64,000 bases of DNA from NCBI GenBank assembly GCA_944989445.1, contig CALYLW010000043.1, positions 1,109,501 through 1,173,500 of the forward strand, in the 5' to 3' direction. The position numbers and the translations under genes were made by a program. The stretch comes from Ampullaceana balthica (Eukaryota > Mollusca > Gastropoda > Lymnaeidae). Below, piece after piece: positions 21,156-33,255 of this stretch. Numbering within the stretch: position 1 is the first letter of the stretch; each line of letters starts with the position of its first letter. The notes under the pieces were generated by a model that ran no database searches, was not told where the DNA came from, and saw nothing but the letters and a program-made list of their open reading frames with translations.

Positions 21156-22682
21156 TAATATTCTTCTCATTTACCATTGATTGAAACAGAGTTTCTTTGG
21201 AAAGTTCTATTTATCTACTTTTGGCACTGACAGATTACATCTGAAATATCTGTTTGTTTGTTTTTTAAATATATTTCAAAAACGTTTCTTTGGAAATGTA
21301 AGACATGGGCAGATTATAAAGTAAATCTAAATCTAAAACTGATCGACAGTTTCTTCAGACAAGTTCCCGCCGATCGTTGGGAGATAACCGGATGTCGCAC
21401 GAGCGGTGACGTCTCGAAATCTCATCGGGAATTTCCTAACGCCAAGTGGCCGGCTTATTCGATAATGCTGTTATATCCCTTCTCCTCACATCAAGCTCTG
21501 ACGGGCTTTGCAGATCTGCTCATACGGTGAAGGGTTTGCGCCTGGCCCAAGTCCGTTCGTGGTGCGCGCATAAATCTACCGTTGGCGCGTCGCGGAGAGG
21601 CGAAAAGAAGGGAATAGAATCAAGAGCGACTTAACCGTGTCAAGGGGGACTACGCCGTTGTTAAAACACAAGATAAGGGCAGCCACTCGCCTGTCAAGTG
21701 TGATGAATTGTTTTGTAAAGAAGAAGGTGGGAAGAGATCTTCGAGTTTATGTTCACCAATTAACTAGCGTGAATCCCTAGTATATCACTCAGGGAGAGTA
21801 TAAACAAAGAATGAAAAAAAAACCGTCAGTTTTGACATTCAGATTTCGTCACCATGAAAGGAGTTACTTGAAAATAAATGTGAGACGTTATTTAACCATT
21901 GTATAAGTACCCATTGAAATTGATTCATGGTAAGAAGAGCACATCTTCTGGGCTGATAGAATAACTTTCCAAAAATTGTTTACTGAATTTGATTAAAAGT
22001 TGTGTTGCATATTTGAACTATCTTTCAAACTGTGCTTAAAGCGAAGCTTAGGAAATTAGGTAAAAATACACAAATCAGACTTATTTGAATATAAAATTGG
22101 TTCTATGTTCTGTATTTGTCAGGATTCGCCGAATCCCGCCGAATATTCTCAATTCATCAAACATGGGCAGAGCTAGGATCAATGCCTTAAGGTGAATCTC
22201 TCTTTTCTAGCAGTGGTATCCCACTGAGCGGGGGGGGGGCGGAATGGGGGTTTGTTCTTAGAGAATATTCTATATCCCAGCATGTGAATGTCAACTGGGG
22301 TTTGTGGAACTTATTGTGAGGCAGAGGTTTGAGGCGGGATGTGGGGAAGGGTTGTGAGGCAGGATTGTGAGGCAGAGGCGTGGCGCATTGGTGTGGCACA
22401 GGGTTATGAAGCAGAGGTGTGGCCTATGCTTTTGAGTCAGGATTGTGCGGCAGCAAACTGTATTACATTTTGAAATTCTAGAGTCAGTTTTTTTTGTTTT
22501 TTTTTGGGGGGGGGGTGCTGGCGTGTGGGTAGGATTTAGTTGGCGCATTCTCCAGGCATGCTTATGAACTGTAGCAAGCCTGCAAAACTGATGTTGAATT
22601 ACACGCTAGCGTTTACAAAACAGACTGGTCATAGTGCTCATTTATTAAAATTACTATTTTGTAGTGTAGATAGTGTTGTTTT
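21156..22682. other. spacer with a GC-richer island and G-rich tracts
   Basis: About 21345-21665 is clearly GC-richer than its surroundings and non-repetitive. A 66-codon frame across it has no recognisable domain. About 22225-22535 has G-runs and a GAGGCAGAGG/GTGTGGC-type irregular repeat. Confidence 0.4.
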
Positions 22683-24692
22683 TAAATCCTTTATATTAAC
22701 TCGTGGTGTCTGCGGCGGACCTTGCTTGCTTGCTTGCTTGCTTGCTTGTCGCCAAAACTTTTGATCGATTTTTAACCCACTTGCTCGCAAGATAGCGAGC
22801 TGAAATTTTGCAGGCAGTTTCGTACCGATGATAAAAACAATGTATCAAAATTTCAGATCGATCGCATGTACCGTAATTAAATTATTGATTTTTTAGATTA
22901 TTTTATTTATTCCTATGTATCATGCTATTTTTTGAGATAGAGCGTCGCGGTGCGTATTATATTGAACAACCTTTCTGTCGCGCAACAAGGTGCGTATTTT
23001 ATTGACAGCTCTTTTTATAAACATATTTCTGATCGGTGCGCATTATATTAAACATGTTTTACGACTCAACTGCAATTTTGTATTTCTGGATGGTCTGGCG
23101 CTGCGTATTATAATGAACATTCTTTTAGTTACTTCTCGTACATAAAGGATTTATAGTCAAAAACTTGGTTTTTTACGGGTTGTTTTTATTTAAATCCTTT
23201 ATATTAACTCGTGGTGTCTGCGGCCGACCGACCGACCGACCTTGCTTGCTTGCTTGCTTGTCGCCAAAACTTTTGATCGATTTTTAACCCACTTGCTCGC
23301 AAGATAGCGAGCTGAAATTTTGCAGGCAGTTTTGTACCGATGATAAAAACAATGTATCAAAATTTCAGATCGATCGCATGTACCGTAATTAAATTATTGA
23401 TTTTTTAGATTATTTTAGTTATTCCTATGTATCATGCTATTTTTTGAGATAGAGCGTTGCGGTGCGTATTATATTGAACAACCTTTCTGTCGCGCAATAA
23501 GGTGCGTATTTTACTGACAACACTTTTTATAAACCTATTCCTGATCGGTGCGCATTATATTAAACACGTTTTACGACACAACTGCAATTTTGTATTTTTG
23601 GATGGTCTTGCGCTGCGTGTTATAATGAACATTCTTTTAGTTACGTCTCGTACATAAAGGATTTATAGTCAAAAACTTGGTTTTTTACGGGTTTTTCTTA
23701 TTTAAATCCTTTATATTAACTCGTGGTATCTGCGGCCGACCTTGCTTGCTTGCTTGTCGCCAAAACTTTTGATCGATTTTAACCCACTTGCTCGCAAGAT
23801 AGCGAGCTGAAATTTTGCAGGCAGTTTCGTACCGATGATAAAAACAATGTATCAAAATTTCAGATCGATCGCATGTACCGTAATTAAATTTTTGATTTTT
23901 TAGATTATTTTATTTATTCCTATGTATCATGCTATTTTTTGAGATAGAGCGTCGCGGTGCGTATTATATTGAACAACCTTTCTGTCGCGCAATAAGGTGC
24001 GTATTTTATTGACAGCTCTTTTTATAAACATATTCCTGATCGGTGCGCATTATATTAAACACGTTTTACGACACAACTGCAAATTTGTATTTTTGGATGG
24101 TCTTGCGCTGCGTGTTATAATGAACATTCTTTTAGTTACGTCTCATACGTAAAGGATTTATAGTCAAAAACTTGGTTTTTTACGGGTTGTTTTTATTAAA
24201 TCCTTTATATTAACTCGTGGTGTCTGCGGCCGACCTTGCTTGCTTGCTTGTCGCCAAAACTTTTGATCGATTTTTAACCCACTTGCTCGCAAGATAGCGA
24301 GCTGAAATTTTGCAGGCAGTTTTGTACCGACGATAAAAACAATGTATCAAAATTTTAGATCGATCGCATGTACCGTAATTAAATTATTGATTTTTTAGAT
24401 TATTTTATTTATTCCTATGTATCATGCTATTTTTTTAGATAGAGCGTCGCGGTGCGTATTATATTTAACAACCTTTCTGTCGCGCAATTAGGTGCGTATT
24501 TTACTGACAACACTTTTTATAAACCTATTCCTGATCGGTGCGCATTATATTAAACACGTTTTACGACACAACTGCAATTTTGTATTTTTGGATGGTCTTG
24601 CGCTGCGTGTTATAATGAACATTCTTTTAGTTACGTCTCATACGTAAAGGATTTATAGTCAAAAACTTGGTTTTTTACGGGTTGTTTTTATT
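22683..24692 (+). mobile_element. head-to-tail array of four HINE-like (Helentron-derived) units
   Basis: Units begin with TAAATCCTTTATATTAACTC at 22683, 23191, 23703 and 24197. Each is about 495-512 bp and all look highly similar. Each runs through a (CTTG)n tract, GATCGATTTTTAACCCACTT, GAGCTGAAATTTTGCAGGCA, ATCGATCGCATGTACCG and several GTGCGTATTATATTGAACA-type lines. Near the end comes the inverted subterminal motif ATAAAGGATTTATAG, then a small hairpin AAAAACTTGGTTTTT and TACGGGTTGTTTTTATT. Short subterminal inverted repeats, an end hairpin, no coding and tandem copies are features reported for Helentron-associated interspersed elements (HINEs). The name is inference. Tract length varies between units. 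Confidence 0.72.
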
Positions 24693-26350
24693 TATTACAA
24701 GGTTTATTTTCTTTTAAAAACAATCCGCAGTGAATGTTCAGTGAATACGAAATAATTAAAGCCGCCCTCCTGACGAAAAGACAATAACAACTTGGTGACA
24801 TGTTTATAACCGTGAATATATGTAAAATGATTAGAATAATTTCTACCACATATCTCACCTTTCGTAAAATGTACAAACAGAATTTTAAAGCTTAAAATAA
24901 ATATTGACAAATGCATTTAATAACAGCAGTGTCAACATTGATGAACATTGAGTGACGCCCCTCCATGCTTATAACTCCAAACGATTATTGACTAAATTGG
25001 CAGCGCTCCTTTGTGTATCGAAGTTAACTTTTTATGAAAGACTTTGTCGCTAAATACGGATTTAAACAAATCAACGAATTTGAGGAATCCTAAGATTTTA
25101 GATGTTTTTGATCACATACACACTCATACACACACCCAGACTGTCTCATTTTCACTCACACGGACAAACGCGTCAACAAACAGTTTTTGAAAAGAATAAA
25201 AAATTTATTATTTTTAAAAACTCAAACTTTCCTAATTAAACTTTTCCCGGGTGCCGTCCAACGCAAAGTGGTTCCAACGGGTGAGCGTCGTGAGATTGTA
25301 AATTAAAAATAACACTCGATAAAAACCGTTCGATTCATTTTTCCCCCTCTATTTTCTCCTGCCTTTTTGTTTTTAAAGAAACCACTGGATTATCCCATGC
25401 ATACAAATCTCTAAACACACAAGCCTCAGGGACCGCGTCAAAATGAGATCGCAGGTCGGAGGGTGAGCAAATATGTGGCCGGGGGGTGGGGAAAGGCCCC
25501 CTGCCCAGCGCTCATTAGATCACTCTGGCGGATTTCTTGGCCGCTGACGCACACGGCGATCACCAGGAGTAACAGTGAAATCTTTGCCGTATTGCGCGTG
25601 TTCCCACCTCGACATTATCAAGAATTTGTGTTGAGGTTTGTCGTTTTTCAGAACTGAAAACGCCAAATGTCGTACCGTTATGTTACTATTTTTAGACGAG
25701 ATCTCCTTATAAGTATTTTTTTCTCATACAGTCCATCTTCGAAATTTTGAGCTTCATAAAATTTAAACAGATTTTTTTAGTCTCTGTCATTCCCACGAAG
25801 TTGACTAAGATCAACGCATGGTGAACAAATATTCTATTTTGAGTAATTTTACCAGAAATATCCATAGAATCCACGCAGAATTTGTTTTTAAAAACTCATT
25901 TTTTAAAAAGAGAGCATTTAAAGTTCTTTTACATTCAACTAAAATCCATTCGTCATATTTTGTGATTGTCTTCAATACAAAATTGTGATTGTCCCAAGCG
26001 CCATCTGTATGAAGAAATTTTATTCCTTTTTTTAATTCATTGAAAGTCTTGTTAGTTAATTATACATTTGTTGATATTTATAGAAATAATAAAAAGATGT
26101 ATCTAAAATAGTAAAAATTAAAGTTTATCCACACTATATAGTATCTATATTGAATTGGGGAAGTCGCATTTTATATACACGAACACAACTCTTCACCACT
26201 TCAACTAACTCTCAAATTTGAACTTACCACCTCCACAAAAATAAGACTCTGATGTTTATAAAATTGTCGCGCTCTTAAAATGAGGAAAATGTTGTTGCCC
26301 TTTGTCACTCTTTCTACTCCATTGGTTTTGAAGCCCTCTTACAGCACACT
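24693..26350. other. spacer with one GC-richer island, no gene supported
   Basis: About 25400-25640 is GC-rich and single-copy, with a 64-codon frame lacking recognised features. The remainder is AT-rich, with a CA-rich tract near 25115-25135. Confidence 0.4.
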
Positions 26351-27030
26351 GCTGGGGAGAAACTCAGCAAAGAAGTAACTTAGAATGGTGGTGAGAAACT
26401 AGACTAAGAAGTTACTTAGATACTTAGAATGATGGTGAGAAACTTGACTAAGAATTAACTTAGAATGGTGGTGAGAAATTAGACTAAGAAGTAACTTAGA
26501 ATGCTGGAGAGAAACTAGACTAAGAAGTAACTTAGAATGCTGGAGAGAAACTAGACTAAGAAGTAAATTAGAATGCTGGAGAGAAACTAGACTAAGAAGT
26601 AACTTAGAATGCTGGAGAGAAACTAGACTAAGAAGTAACTTAGAATGCTGGAGAGAAACTTGACTAAGAATTAACTTAGAATGGTGGTGAGAAACTAGAC
26701 TAAGAAGTAACTTAGAATGCTGGAGAGAAACTTGACTAAGAAGTAACTTAGAATGCTGGAGAGAAACTAGACTAAGAAGTAACTTAGAATGCTGGAGAGA
26801 AACTAGACTAAGAATTAACTTAGAATGGTGGTGAGAAACTAGACTAAGAATTAACTTAGAATGCTGGAGAGAAACTAGACTAAGAAGTAACTTAGAATGC
26901 TGGAGAGAAACTAGACTAAGAATTAACTTAGAATGGTGGTGAGAAACTAGACTAAGATGTAAATTAGAATGGTGGAGAGAAACTAGACTAAGAAGTAAAT
27001 TAGAATGGTGGAGAGAAACTTGCTTGAGAT
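26351..27030 (+). repeat. 36-bp minisatellite, about 18-19 copies
   Basis: The unit contains GAGAAACTAGACTAAGAAG followed by TAACTTAGAATGCTGGA. Variants (ACTTGACT, GGTGGTGA, AATTAA) are arranged in recurring blocks, which suggests block-wise duplication. Diverged unit remnants continue to about 27135. Confidence 0.92.
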
Positions 27031-27932
27031 GAAATTATAAATGATAATAAGAAACTCAACGAAAAATAAACGTATAATGATTTTCAGAAATTATAATAGA
27101 TCGAAACTTAGAAATCGTAAGAAACTAAACTTCAAAGTATCTTGTGGGGACAGAAAATAACATGGTGTAGTTATAAGTAATTTATGTATTCAATGTGATA
27201 TCATTAACTGATGACTGAACGAGGGAATTTGTTGTTAAAATAATAAAATAGAACACATTGAAGTGTTGAACCTTTTCAATGTCATTTTGACATCTCACGC
27301 CTGGCCAAAAAACATGGACCAGCCAGCCCCACTGGCCGGAATCGTTGGAGAGCCCTCCAGACCTCTTTACTCGCCAAGGCAAGACGAACATAAAAAAATG
27401 AGGCCTTGTAAATCCGCTGGCTTATAACGTGATAACAACATAAAGAATCACAACACTGTTGAGATGTTCAGCGCTTAATGTGCAGGCGACGATTCCGGCG
27501 TATTTCTAAGGATGAGAAACGTTTTTTAGCTGACCAGCCGGCCCCCGCACAATCAGGTTACCGGAAAGTCAAGTAACCTGGCGTGGACAGATAACAAACA
27601 GAACTAGGAGAAATGCAGTTATCTCCCTCACCTCGATTTAATGTTCAATGGTGAAGATAAACGTACGTCCCCTAAAAGCGTGCAGAGATGTCTGTGTCTT
27701 TTGTAATGGGGTCTCATTCTAAAATATCTATTCAGCAAAGAAGCCTAAAATGTTTGGGTTTTTTTTTATTATAAAAGTTCTTTATTTTAATTTAAAATGA
27801 ATATTCGGTTGCAATCGATTTCCCTTGTCTACACTCGGATAAAAGTTGAAAATAAACCCCCATTCTAGTCGTCATAAAGATAAGTGGGTAACACAACTTA
27901 AGTTTAACAATGGTACAGTTATATATCTAGAA
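27031..27932. other. decaying minisatellite edge and single-copy spacer
   Basis: To about 27135 it is degenerate satellite. About 27480-27690 is GC-richer and non-repetitive. No gene is supported. Confidence 0.4.
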
Positions 27933-29454
27933 AAGGGGGGGGGGCAATTTTTTTCTAAGGAGGCCCGCATTGAAAATTTTATTGCTATAGGCGGGCCGCA
28001 TACATATTTTGTCTACTTCAATTACAATTTACAACGTATAAAATTGATTATAACCATGTACTTGTCATTTTTTTCACATTCACACTCTAATACACATGTT
28101 CACGAACAATACATTTTAAAATACGATCTGAAACAGTTTCTAATTTGATAATAATATTTTACTATTCATTATTATTTCAACTAAAGTTTATTTTTACCTG
28201 TCATAATAACTATAACGAAGAAGGAACATGATAACATATAAGCCGATTATAGCGTACAATTATAAATAATTAGAAGTATGTAGCTGTTCAAAATGTTGGA
28301 TAATGTTCTTGAACTGTGGAACCAGTTTACTGGTTGTGGTTCGCATGACTGCATTCAAATTGCAGTCAGTTAGCATCGATCTTTTCGAAGACTAGTTAAT
28401 TTTCATGCAAGAAAAAGCTTGCACACAGATGTATGTGGACCGAATTAGTGACATAGTTTGGTAGCAAAGTTTTTTAAAGTGTGGACATGCTCCTGCTGGC
28501 AAACATCCATAAAACTTCAGCAGAAAAAACTTACTAAATTCTCCTTCAGGTCATAATCTGATTGTAGGTCAAGCAGCTCTAACTGTATAGCCTCTAGGGC
28601 TTAATCAACTTGTGCACTAAGTGACTAACTGAGGATATTAAAGAATGGTTCCAGGTTCTTGAAGTCTTGGAACCTCCTTTCAAATTCCACAGCCAAGGCA
28701 TCAAACAGAGCCTTGTTCTTGTCAGCCGTATCACCAGAAATGGTTTTGTGGTTGAGCAATGGAAGATGAAAAAACCTGTTTTCACCTGTTTGCCTGGCGA
28801 ACAAGGAGAGATTTGCCTGATATGATTTAACATGCACATACATTTCATGTGCAAACTAGCTATTGCCCTGAAGTTTGACATTATCTTCGTTAAATTATGC
28901 CCGAAATACAAATGGTTTTTATTTTTATTTTTGGTAGTGTCTTTTTAAGTTGTAATCCTTAAAGACGCTCACACACTCACACACTCACGCAAAGCAAGCA
29001 CACTGCTTTGCATCCAACGCCGGGGAAGCTATGCTTAGTGGTCCATTCGTCATTAAAAGCACGACATTCGGCCTCTATATTTCTTTCATTTTTTTGGCAG
29101 CACTTATGGTTAAATCAACGTATATTCGCTTTTAAATTACAATTTTTACAAAATCGCAAATATGTAAATTGTAAACAAAAGCCACTGCCAGTTGAACAGA
29201 AATGCAGTTTCGAATAAGGATGTTAACAATTAATTAATGGCTAATGATCACTAACCAATTCTGGAGCCAAAAAAACTGATTTAATATCCCTAGATTCGAA
29301 TCAAATACTCGGAATAATTTGTTTTAAAATGTAGTGAAAATAAAAAAAGAAAATTAACATCGACATAAGATCGCAACATGTACAATGTTTCGGGCCGCAT
29401 ACTATAATCTGGCGGGCCGCATGCGACCCCCGGGCCGTAGTTTGCCCACCCCTG
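27933..29454 (-). mobile_element. hAT transposon, internally decayed, with TIRs and 8-bp TSD
   Basis: The right end, reverse-complemented, reads CAGGGGTGGGCAAACTACGG then CCCGGGGG, a classic hAT terminus with CAGGGGTGGGCAAAC. The left end is a decayed match with G-run, GGGCAA, GGCCCGCA and a second GGCGGGCCGCAT. Flanks ATCTAGAA (27925-27932) and ATCTAGAG (29455-29462) agree at 7 of 8 positions, as expected for the 8-bp hAT TSD. A broken hAT transposase C-terminus lies inside on the minus strand. At 1522 bp it is shorter than autonomous relatives. Confidence 0.82.
28270..28915 (-). pseudogene. hAT transposase C-terminal region (ZBED5/GTF2IRD2-like type), broken
   Basis: Minus-strand frames read, from 28845 down, QANLSLFARQTGENRFFHLP, KNKALFDALAVEFERRFQDF and KNLEPFFNIL. 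Then come LEAIQLELLDLQSDYDLKEN, HVHTLKNFATKLC, STYICVQAFSCMKIN, then KRSMLTDCNLNAVMRTTTSK and LVPQF. This is the order of the C-terminal part and hAT dimerisation domain (FGSTY-x-CEQ-x-FS-x-M-K...LT-x-x-x-L) of the hAT lineage that gave rise to domesticated proteins such as ZBED5 and GTF2IRD2. Stops and frameshifts occur at about 28630, 28530, 28450 and 28410. The N-terminal zinc finger and catalytic DDE acids are absent, so the copy is inactive. Confidence 0.75.
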
Positions 29455-29462
29455 ATCTAGAG

Positions 29463-30962
29463 GGCAAAATGTATGCGACAACAACATAAGTATTCCACAC
29501 CTTAAAAAATTAACTGCTTAAAAGCTGATCTCTAGACTCCTACAAACCTGAACAACTTCCTTGCACACAATTTTTTAAAAAAGACGTTCTCGTTATCAGC
29601 TTCGTTCTTTCGCTTACTCTAACCATAAGTCTCAGGTAATCTCTCTTCGGGTCATTCACTGAAAGCAATAACCAAAAAAAAACAACTAACGCTTCGGTCG
29701 CTCACACTGGTGAGCACCAACTTCTCGTGCGGACGTCAAGGAAATCACAAGTCAATGAAGACAAATCTGGATTGTCGAATCACAAAAATGTGATTTATGT
29801 CTTCTAAGACTAAACACAGCGGATAAGTTTAACATTATTTTTGTAGATTTTCTACTCCTTTCTGTATATGTTTATTCGCCGAGGAAGGCTTAATTTTTGG
29901 GCAAATAAGTTCGTTGTTTTGTTGCGTCCTTTCATGCTCATTCATACCGAATTAAATGTCATTTTTTTCTACTTAAATATAACCTGATTACAGTTCCACC
30001 TCACTATCTCAAATAAAAATGTCTCAAAGTTTCCTTATGCAGATGGCAACGACGCAAATATTGCAATTTATGCAAGTTATAAATATAATTACTGGTATTC
30101 CGAAACTTTCATGTTAATTTCCATATTATTTTCCTACATTTAAAAGCCATCCCCGTGAGAGCATGTATACAGGGATCTCTCTCTAGCCATGACATATTTC
30201 ACGTTTTAAGAGGCTCCCCACATTCCTTCTATTGTTACTTTTCTAGATTTTACGCTTATCAATGGTATCATAAAAAGGCAAGATTTTACCTATACCAAGT
30301 GTAAAAGGGTTTTTCGTGGCACCGTTGATAAGTTATATCAACTATATTTCATCCATAGAAAACTACTCCCAAAACCATCCTGTGTCACTTTTCAAAATTC
30401 ATTCAGTGCACATAGGGATATTTTCTGTGATTCATGTCTTAAATTAACGACAATATGACAGATCGTGTAAATATTACTTAGAGATTTGATCTGTGACAGG
30501 TTAGTGGATTGAAATCTTTTTACACGATCGCGCTGGCTATTTTTAGTTTGATTTTATCTTTATTTGTTAGTTTTGTTTGCTTCTTTTATTTTGTTTGCCC
30601 TAGTTATATTTTGCTTAGAAAATCGTATTTCTTCGATTCTAATGGCAGCTATTCATTGCTCCAGCAATGTCCTTGGCTTCGTGTTTATGAGAAAAATATC
30701 CGGCTCTTGGAGTCCCTGCTGATTCTAACGCTGGCCAACCACGGAGCACGCAATCAATGGGCTTATCACGATAAATGCTAAGTATCAAAACAAAAAATTA
30801 TTTGATGAACGATACTTTGAAAAATAAGCCAAGCGAAAGAAGAAAGATTATCTGTACATATGGCAGCTCATTAATATTTATCTGAAATCGAATGAATTCC
30901 ATTTCTTTTCAAGTTTTCTTCATGAATATGACCTGGTCACGGCATCTCGTGGGGGTATGTAA
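29463..30962. other. AT-rich spacer, no gene supported
   Basis: A frame of 90 codons at 30509-30781 begins hydrophobically but has no recognisable domain, poor codon quality and no promoter or splice context. Confidence 0.4.
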
Positions 30963-31010
30963 TGACGTCATTTTATAAAAAGGAGTTCATTGATGAAGTG
31001 CGCATTACTC
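30963..31010 (+). promoter_or_regulatory. CRE plus TATA promoter-like site
   Basis: A perfect CRE palindrome TGACGTCA (30963-30970) is followed four bases on by TATAAAAAGG (30974-30983). A start near 31004 (CGCATTACTC) would be correctly spaced. A CRE right beside a TATA box is typical of cAMP/CREB-responsive genes, including neuropeptide and immediate-early genes. The first ATG after it (31052) opens only 25 codons (MSPFIIPKIKYRY... to 31129). An intron starting near 31069 (GTACAG) is possible. No downstream gene is recognised. Confidence 0.42.
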
Positions 31011-31294
31011 AGATACTTACACGTACCCCTAGGTTTACTCTCAGATCCAAAATGTCTCCATTCATAATACCCAAGATTAAGTACAGATACATTTTCCGAC
31101 TATTCACTCTAATCATGATTAAACTTTAACCAACCATGGACGCACTGGTCAATTCAAACCTTAACAATTTGAAATAAAGAACTGATTTGAGCTGCAAGGG
31201 GTTAAAATAAAATTCTAAAGATGCGTTTATCATAGACGAATTAACTCATTTTTAAAATTAGAAATTTTTTGTGCAACCTTAATTTATCTATCGA

Positions 31295-32260
31295 CTAGCA
31301 AAATACCCGCACTGCGCTATGGAAAAGTAGGATTCAGTTAGCGTTGGAATATTTCGTACCAAATATCTGGAAGATGGGACCAAAAGTAACAAAGACCGTT
31401 AGAAAATGTCAATAAGGCAACTAACATTGGCGTCATACCAATGAAATAACGTTCATCGGTGTCGGTGAGAGCAGGGGAGCAACCTACCAAATTCCGTTAA
31501 GATGGGGACATAAATCAGAAAGTTTTACACAGCGAATGTTGTCGACCGATAAGGCCGTTACACTTAGAATTTTGAAACGAAGCCTGCTTAAATTTTGGAC
31601 ATTAGGGTTTCAATGCCCTATAGTTTCTAAATATGAGTAGTCAGTATCTTAGGTACGAAGTTTGATCGAGAAACATCTATCTACCAACATGTACTCAACA
31701 ACTTTTTTAAAATTTTCATGGTGATCAGTACTTAAAATAAAGTTTATACAGCATATATAAAAAAGATTTCAGACCCCAGGGCCCAATCGGGGCATGATTT
31801 AAATTTCAAAACACCTGTTGATTTCAATCTGGATCATGATGGATCAACTTGACATTAAGAGTTAACTACTATTTGAAATTGTAATATGGACCGTCAAATT
31901 TTATATACCAAGTGTAGTCAAGATATACGCATTTACCAAGTAGCTACTGTTTAAAATACCTTTTGAGCCCCCGGCCCCTAATAAGTGGTATTTTAAAAAC
32001 TTTTATGCCGGATAATTCTGTAAAACTTTCTCAAGTTTCATGGCAATCGGATGGATACAATAATATTTATACAGTTTACATTACAAAAAAATTGACATTA
32101 AAGGCCCTCGGACCTAATTGGAGTAAGATGCAAATTTTAAAACTATTGTTAATTTCACTCTGGATCATGATGGAGATTTGTGTCAATATTTGTCAAGATT
32201 GTTTAAAATCTAATGGGAAATAAAGATTTAAAATTTAAGAATAATATATATATATATATC
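31295..32260 (-). mobile_element. Helitron-like element, minus strand
   Basis: Reading the minus strand, the right-hand terminus is CAGTGCGGGTATTTTGCTAG followed by T, a Helitron 3' end (CTAG at 31295-31298). Inside are two related segments of about 280 bp (about 31700-31945 and 31950-32215). Both contain TTTCATGG, ATTTCA(A/C)TCTGGATCATGATGGA and GGCCC(T/C)-type lines. The 5' end is taken as the (TA)n tract near 32240-32260 by analogy with the TATATA-rich 5' ends at 2819 and 6238, so that boundary is approximate. No coding frame. Confidence 0.55.
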
Positions 32261-33048
32261 CCCCGTTCGTCTTTCTACAATATCTTCCACCTTACACACT
32301 CACTAGCGCGCACACACACACACACACATCTTCTGCCTTACACACCTAAATTTTTTTTTCTTAGTTTAGCGAATAAAAGTAGCCTTTTAAATAATTGACG
32401 ATAATCATTACATTATAAAGAAAAATTCAATTTTAACCCGGGCCGCAGTGAGTTTCATAACGAGAGGTTATGTTGTTTCTACGTCGCAAATGGTGTAACT
32501 AGGATATTTTGCGTCCAGGGAAAAATTATTTTTAAAATTATAAAAATGGCGCCCCCGACCCTTTCTTTTTCATGTAATTTTACTATGATATAACGTTGTT
32601 GGCCTCATTTTTTCGCCCCTGTATCTTGGAGTCCGTTGACATATTTACCTCACTGCCCCACATTGTTACGACATGGACCGGCGCACAGCACAAAACGGTT
32701 TAACTTAGATTCCTTTACTGAGATGGTTTGTGTATTATGTAGCTAAAGATTTTTTTTTGCCTCTACAGCAAAATTCTTGCAATGGCTAAATCGTTGTTAG
32801 CAGATTGGCAGCATTTAGTACAAATCCTTAAAAAATCATGAAACTACTAGAAAAAACATTTTAAAACCAAAAGTTCTGTCTTTTATTGAGTGTTCAATTA
32901 AAACTTCGCAAATAATAGATGCTACTTCTCAAAGATTTTTGAATGCAGAAACCCATCATTGGACGCTTTTTTTCAAAGGGTATTTTTTGTTCGTCCAACT
33001 TATGCGATAGCTGCTTTGCATTTAGGGATAGCGGAGAAAATTTATATG
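32261..33048. other. AT-rich spacer with a short (CA)n
   Basis: (CA)n at about 32311-32330. No gene supported. Confidence 0.4.
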
Positions 33049-33056
33049 AACATGAT

Positions 33057-33247
33057 CAGAGCCTTCACTAGGGTTGGTGTCACCCAGCGCGGTAGCTCAT
33101 GGTTTCACCCCCTCAAGACTTACCCTATAGATCTCCTCCGAGCCTGTCAGGGCCAAATGACGGGAACAAACAGAATTTTACGTTTTTTGTGTCACCGCTT
33201 ATGATGGTATCACCTAGTGCCTTTCCTCACCCCTAGTGACGCCTCTG
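33057..33247. mobile_element. hAT-type MITE, 191 bp
   Basis: The ends are CAGAGCCTTCACTAGGG and, reverse-complemented, CAGAGGCGTCACTAGGG, matching at 15 of 17 positions. Flanks AACATGAT (33049-33056) and AATATGAT (33248-33255) match at 7 of 8, giving an 8-bp TSD. The interior has GTGTCACCCAGCGCGGT and a related inverted line GGTGATACC. Frames across it are not genes. Confidence 0.78.
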
Positions 33248-33255
33248 AATATGAT

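Noticed and set aside
30509..30781. 90-codon frame with a hydrophobic N-terminus
   Set aside because: AT-rich codons, no family, no splice or promoter context. The number of such frames expected by chance in 64 kb of this composition is not small.
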